DNA from: Candidatus Poribacteria bacterium
GTDB taxonomy: Bacteria > Poribacteria > WGA-4E > PCPOR2b
Assembly (NCBI GenBank): GCA_027296925.1
Contig: JAPUIP010000053.1
Coordinates: forward strand, 1 to 6,766
Direction: 5' to 3'
DNA: 6,766 nucleotides
Of this stretch, positions 6,101-6,766 are shown piece after piece. The position numbers were made by a program, and so were the translations under genes. The notes below the pieces were generated by a model that had not been told where the DNA came from, did no database searches, and saw only the letters and a list, made by a program, of their open reading frames with translations. Every line of letters starts with the position of its first letter. Positions within the stretch are counted from its first letter, which is position 1.

Positions 6101-6107
6101 CCCCCCC
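6101..6107 (-). promoter_or_regulatory. fliM Shine-Dalgarno made of a G7 tract
   Basis: The mRNA reads TAA (fliL stop), A, seven G, six bases, then GTG. The G run gives a GGGG/AGGG match to the 16S tail at good spacing and supports the non-ATG start of fliM. Because it is a homopolymer, a one-base change in length would alter the spacing. Confidence 0.7.
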
Positions 6108-6108
6108 T

Positions 6109-6654
6109 TTATTGAATGATATATTCGCTAAAATAGACCTGCTTCACCGAATCTTTCTCAAGGAGTTGGTTGATTTCTTCTTTCAGGTAGTTCTTTAACG
6201 TTTCCTTTTCTTTACTGTCTTGCAGTTCTGCAGTCGTTTTTGAGGAAAATACTGTGATAAACAGATCTCGCATCTGGTATTGAAGCACCTCCGAGTTTTC
6301 CATTTCTGCTTTTACCTTGGATTTCCCGAAAACAACGTGGACCTTGACACTCAGGAATCTGGTGGCTTCTGAGTCGGCAGTATTGACAACAATCGGGGGC
6401 TCAAAGGTATAAACGGGGTCGTCTTTTTGGGGTGAAGCATCGGTATCATCCGCATCCGCTACCGAGCCGGACCGTTCCAGTGCGGCGGCGTCCCCGTCGA
6501 GATCCCCTTTGAAGATCAACGTGACCATCACCACAGCAGCGATCGTCATCACGAACATTGCCACAACGTAGATGAGGATCTCCTGCATGAGTCCACCGCG
6601 TGGTTTTTGGGGCGCTTCTTCAGATCTACTTTCCTTTTCTGGGTTTTCCTGCAT
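6109..6654 (-). CDS. fliL: Flagellar basal body-associated protein FliL
   Basis: FliL is a single-pass inner-membrane protein that surrounds or stabilises the MotA/MotB stator. The 181 residues comprise a short charged cytoplasmic N-terminus (1-22), one membrane helix (about 26-48), an acidic, Asp/Ala-rich periplasmic linker (50-80), and the FliL domain (81-181). Diagnostic features are VNTADSEATRFLSVKVHV (90-107), then RDLFITVFSSKTTAEL, and the ending VYFSEYIIQ, close to the family's conserved VYFTEFVIQ-type C-terminus. The linker is longer than in enterobacterial FliL (154 residues in all). The ATG at 6654 has GAGG at 8 bases (6663-6666). fliM begins 14 bases after the stop. Confidence 0.96.
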   Translation of the reverse strand: MQENPEKESRSEEAPQKPRGGLMQEILIYVVAMFVMTIAAVVMVTLIFKGDLDGDAAALERSGSVADADDTDASPQKDDPVYTFEPPIVVNTADSEATRFLSVKVHVVFGKSKVKAEMENSEVLQYQMRDLFITVFSSKTTAELQDSKEKETLKNYLKEEINQLLEKDSVKQVYFSEYIIQ

Positions 6655-6720
6655 GAATATTACCTCAAAATTGACAGCAATCCATAAAAGCAGATACTCA
6701 GAGCGGGGCGTCGGCTCCCA

Positions 6721-6766
6721 TCATTGAGCGGATTCGGGAGGACCGGCTTCACTTGAGTCTGAAGCA
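6721..6766 (-). CDS. Possible C-terminal tail of an upstream gene (partial)
   Basis: One minus-strand frame is open from the window edge to TGA at 6721-6723 and encodes a small, polar, Ser/Ala/Pro/Glu-rich tail (ASDSSEAGPPESAQ). It would end 66 bases before fliL. Such tails are common at the C-terminus of MotB-like proteins, and motB often precedes fliL, but 14 residues cannot identify a gene. Another frame stays open for longer, to TAA at 6660-6662, but its translation looks less protein-like, so the assignment is tentative. Confidence 0.35.
   Translation of the reverse strand, partial: ASDSSEAGPPESAQ

Noticed and set aside
6655..6720. Promoter for fliL
   Set aside because: No pair of recognisable -35/-10, sigma-28 or sigma-54 elements with correct spacing was found; fliL is probably read from further upstream.

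Overview
The window is a block of seven consecutive flagellar genes, all on the minus strand, followed downstream on the same strand by the 5' two-thirds or so of a large HEAT-repeat gene that runs off the left edge. Read in the direction of transcription (right to left) the order is: possible tail of an unidentified upstream gene, fliL, fliM, fliN, fliO, fliP, fliQ, fliR, then a HEAT-repeat/VWA gene. The flagellar proteins are close in length and motif content to their families and none is broken. The organism is a flagellated, probably Gram-negative-type bacterium of roughly balanced GC content. The fliLMNOPQR order occurs in many phyla, so I cannot name a lineage. FliM keeps the N-terminal motif that binds phosphorylated CheY, so chemotactic switching is expected.

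Right part (about 6766-4500): FliL is a stator-associated membrane protein. FliM and FliN are C-ring switch proteins. fliM uses a GTG start behind a run of seven G. FliN has a long, very acidic N-terminal extension before its SpoA domain. Middle part (about 4496-2091): FliO, FliP, FliQ and FliR. FliP, FliQ and FliR form the core export gate of the flagellar type III secretion system, and FliO helps assemble FliP. These four genes are packed with overlaps or a few bases between them (ATGA at fliO/fliP, the fliQ Shine-Dalgarno inside the last codons of fliP, GTGATG at fliQ/fliR), which points to translational coupling in one operon.

Left part (2004-1): after an 86-base gap comes one uninterrupted reading frame of at least 668 codons, open to the window edge. 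It encodes many HEAT repeats, with a long internal duplication, and then the first strand and metal-binding DxSxS motif of a von Willebrand factor A (VWA) domain. It occupies the place where flhB and flhA commonly follow fliR. No signal peptide is visible, so it should be cytoplasmic unless exported by another route. Its function is unknown and it is the most interesting item here.

I found no RNA genes, CRISPR arrays, insertion sequences or convincing promoters or terminators. The plus strand shows only antisense shadows of the minus-strand genes.
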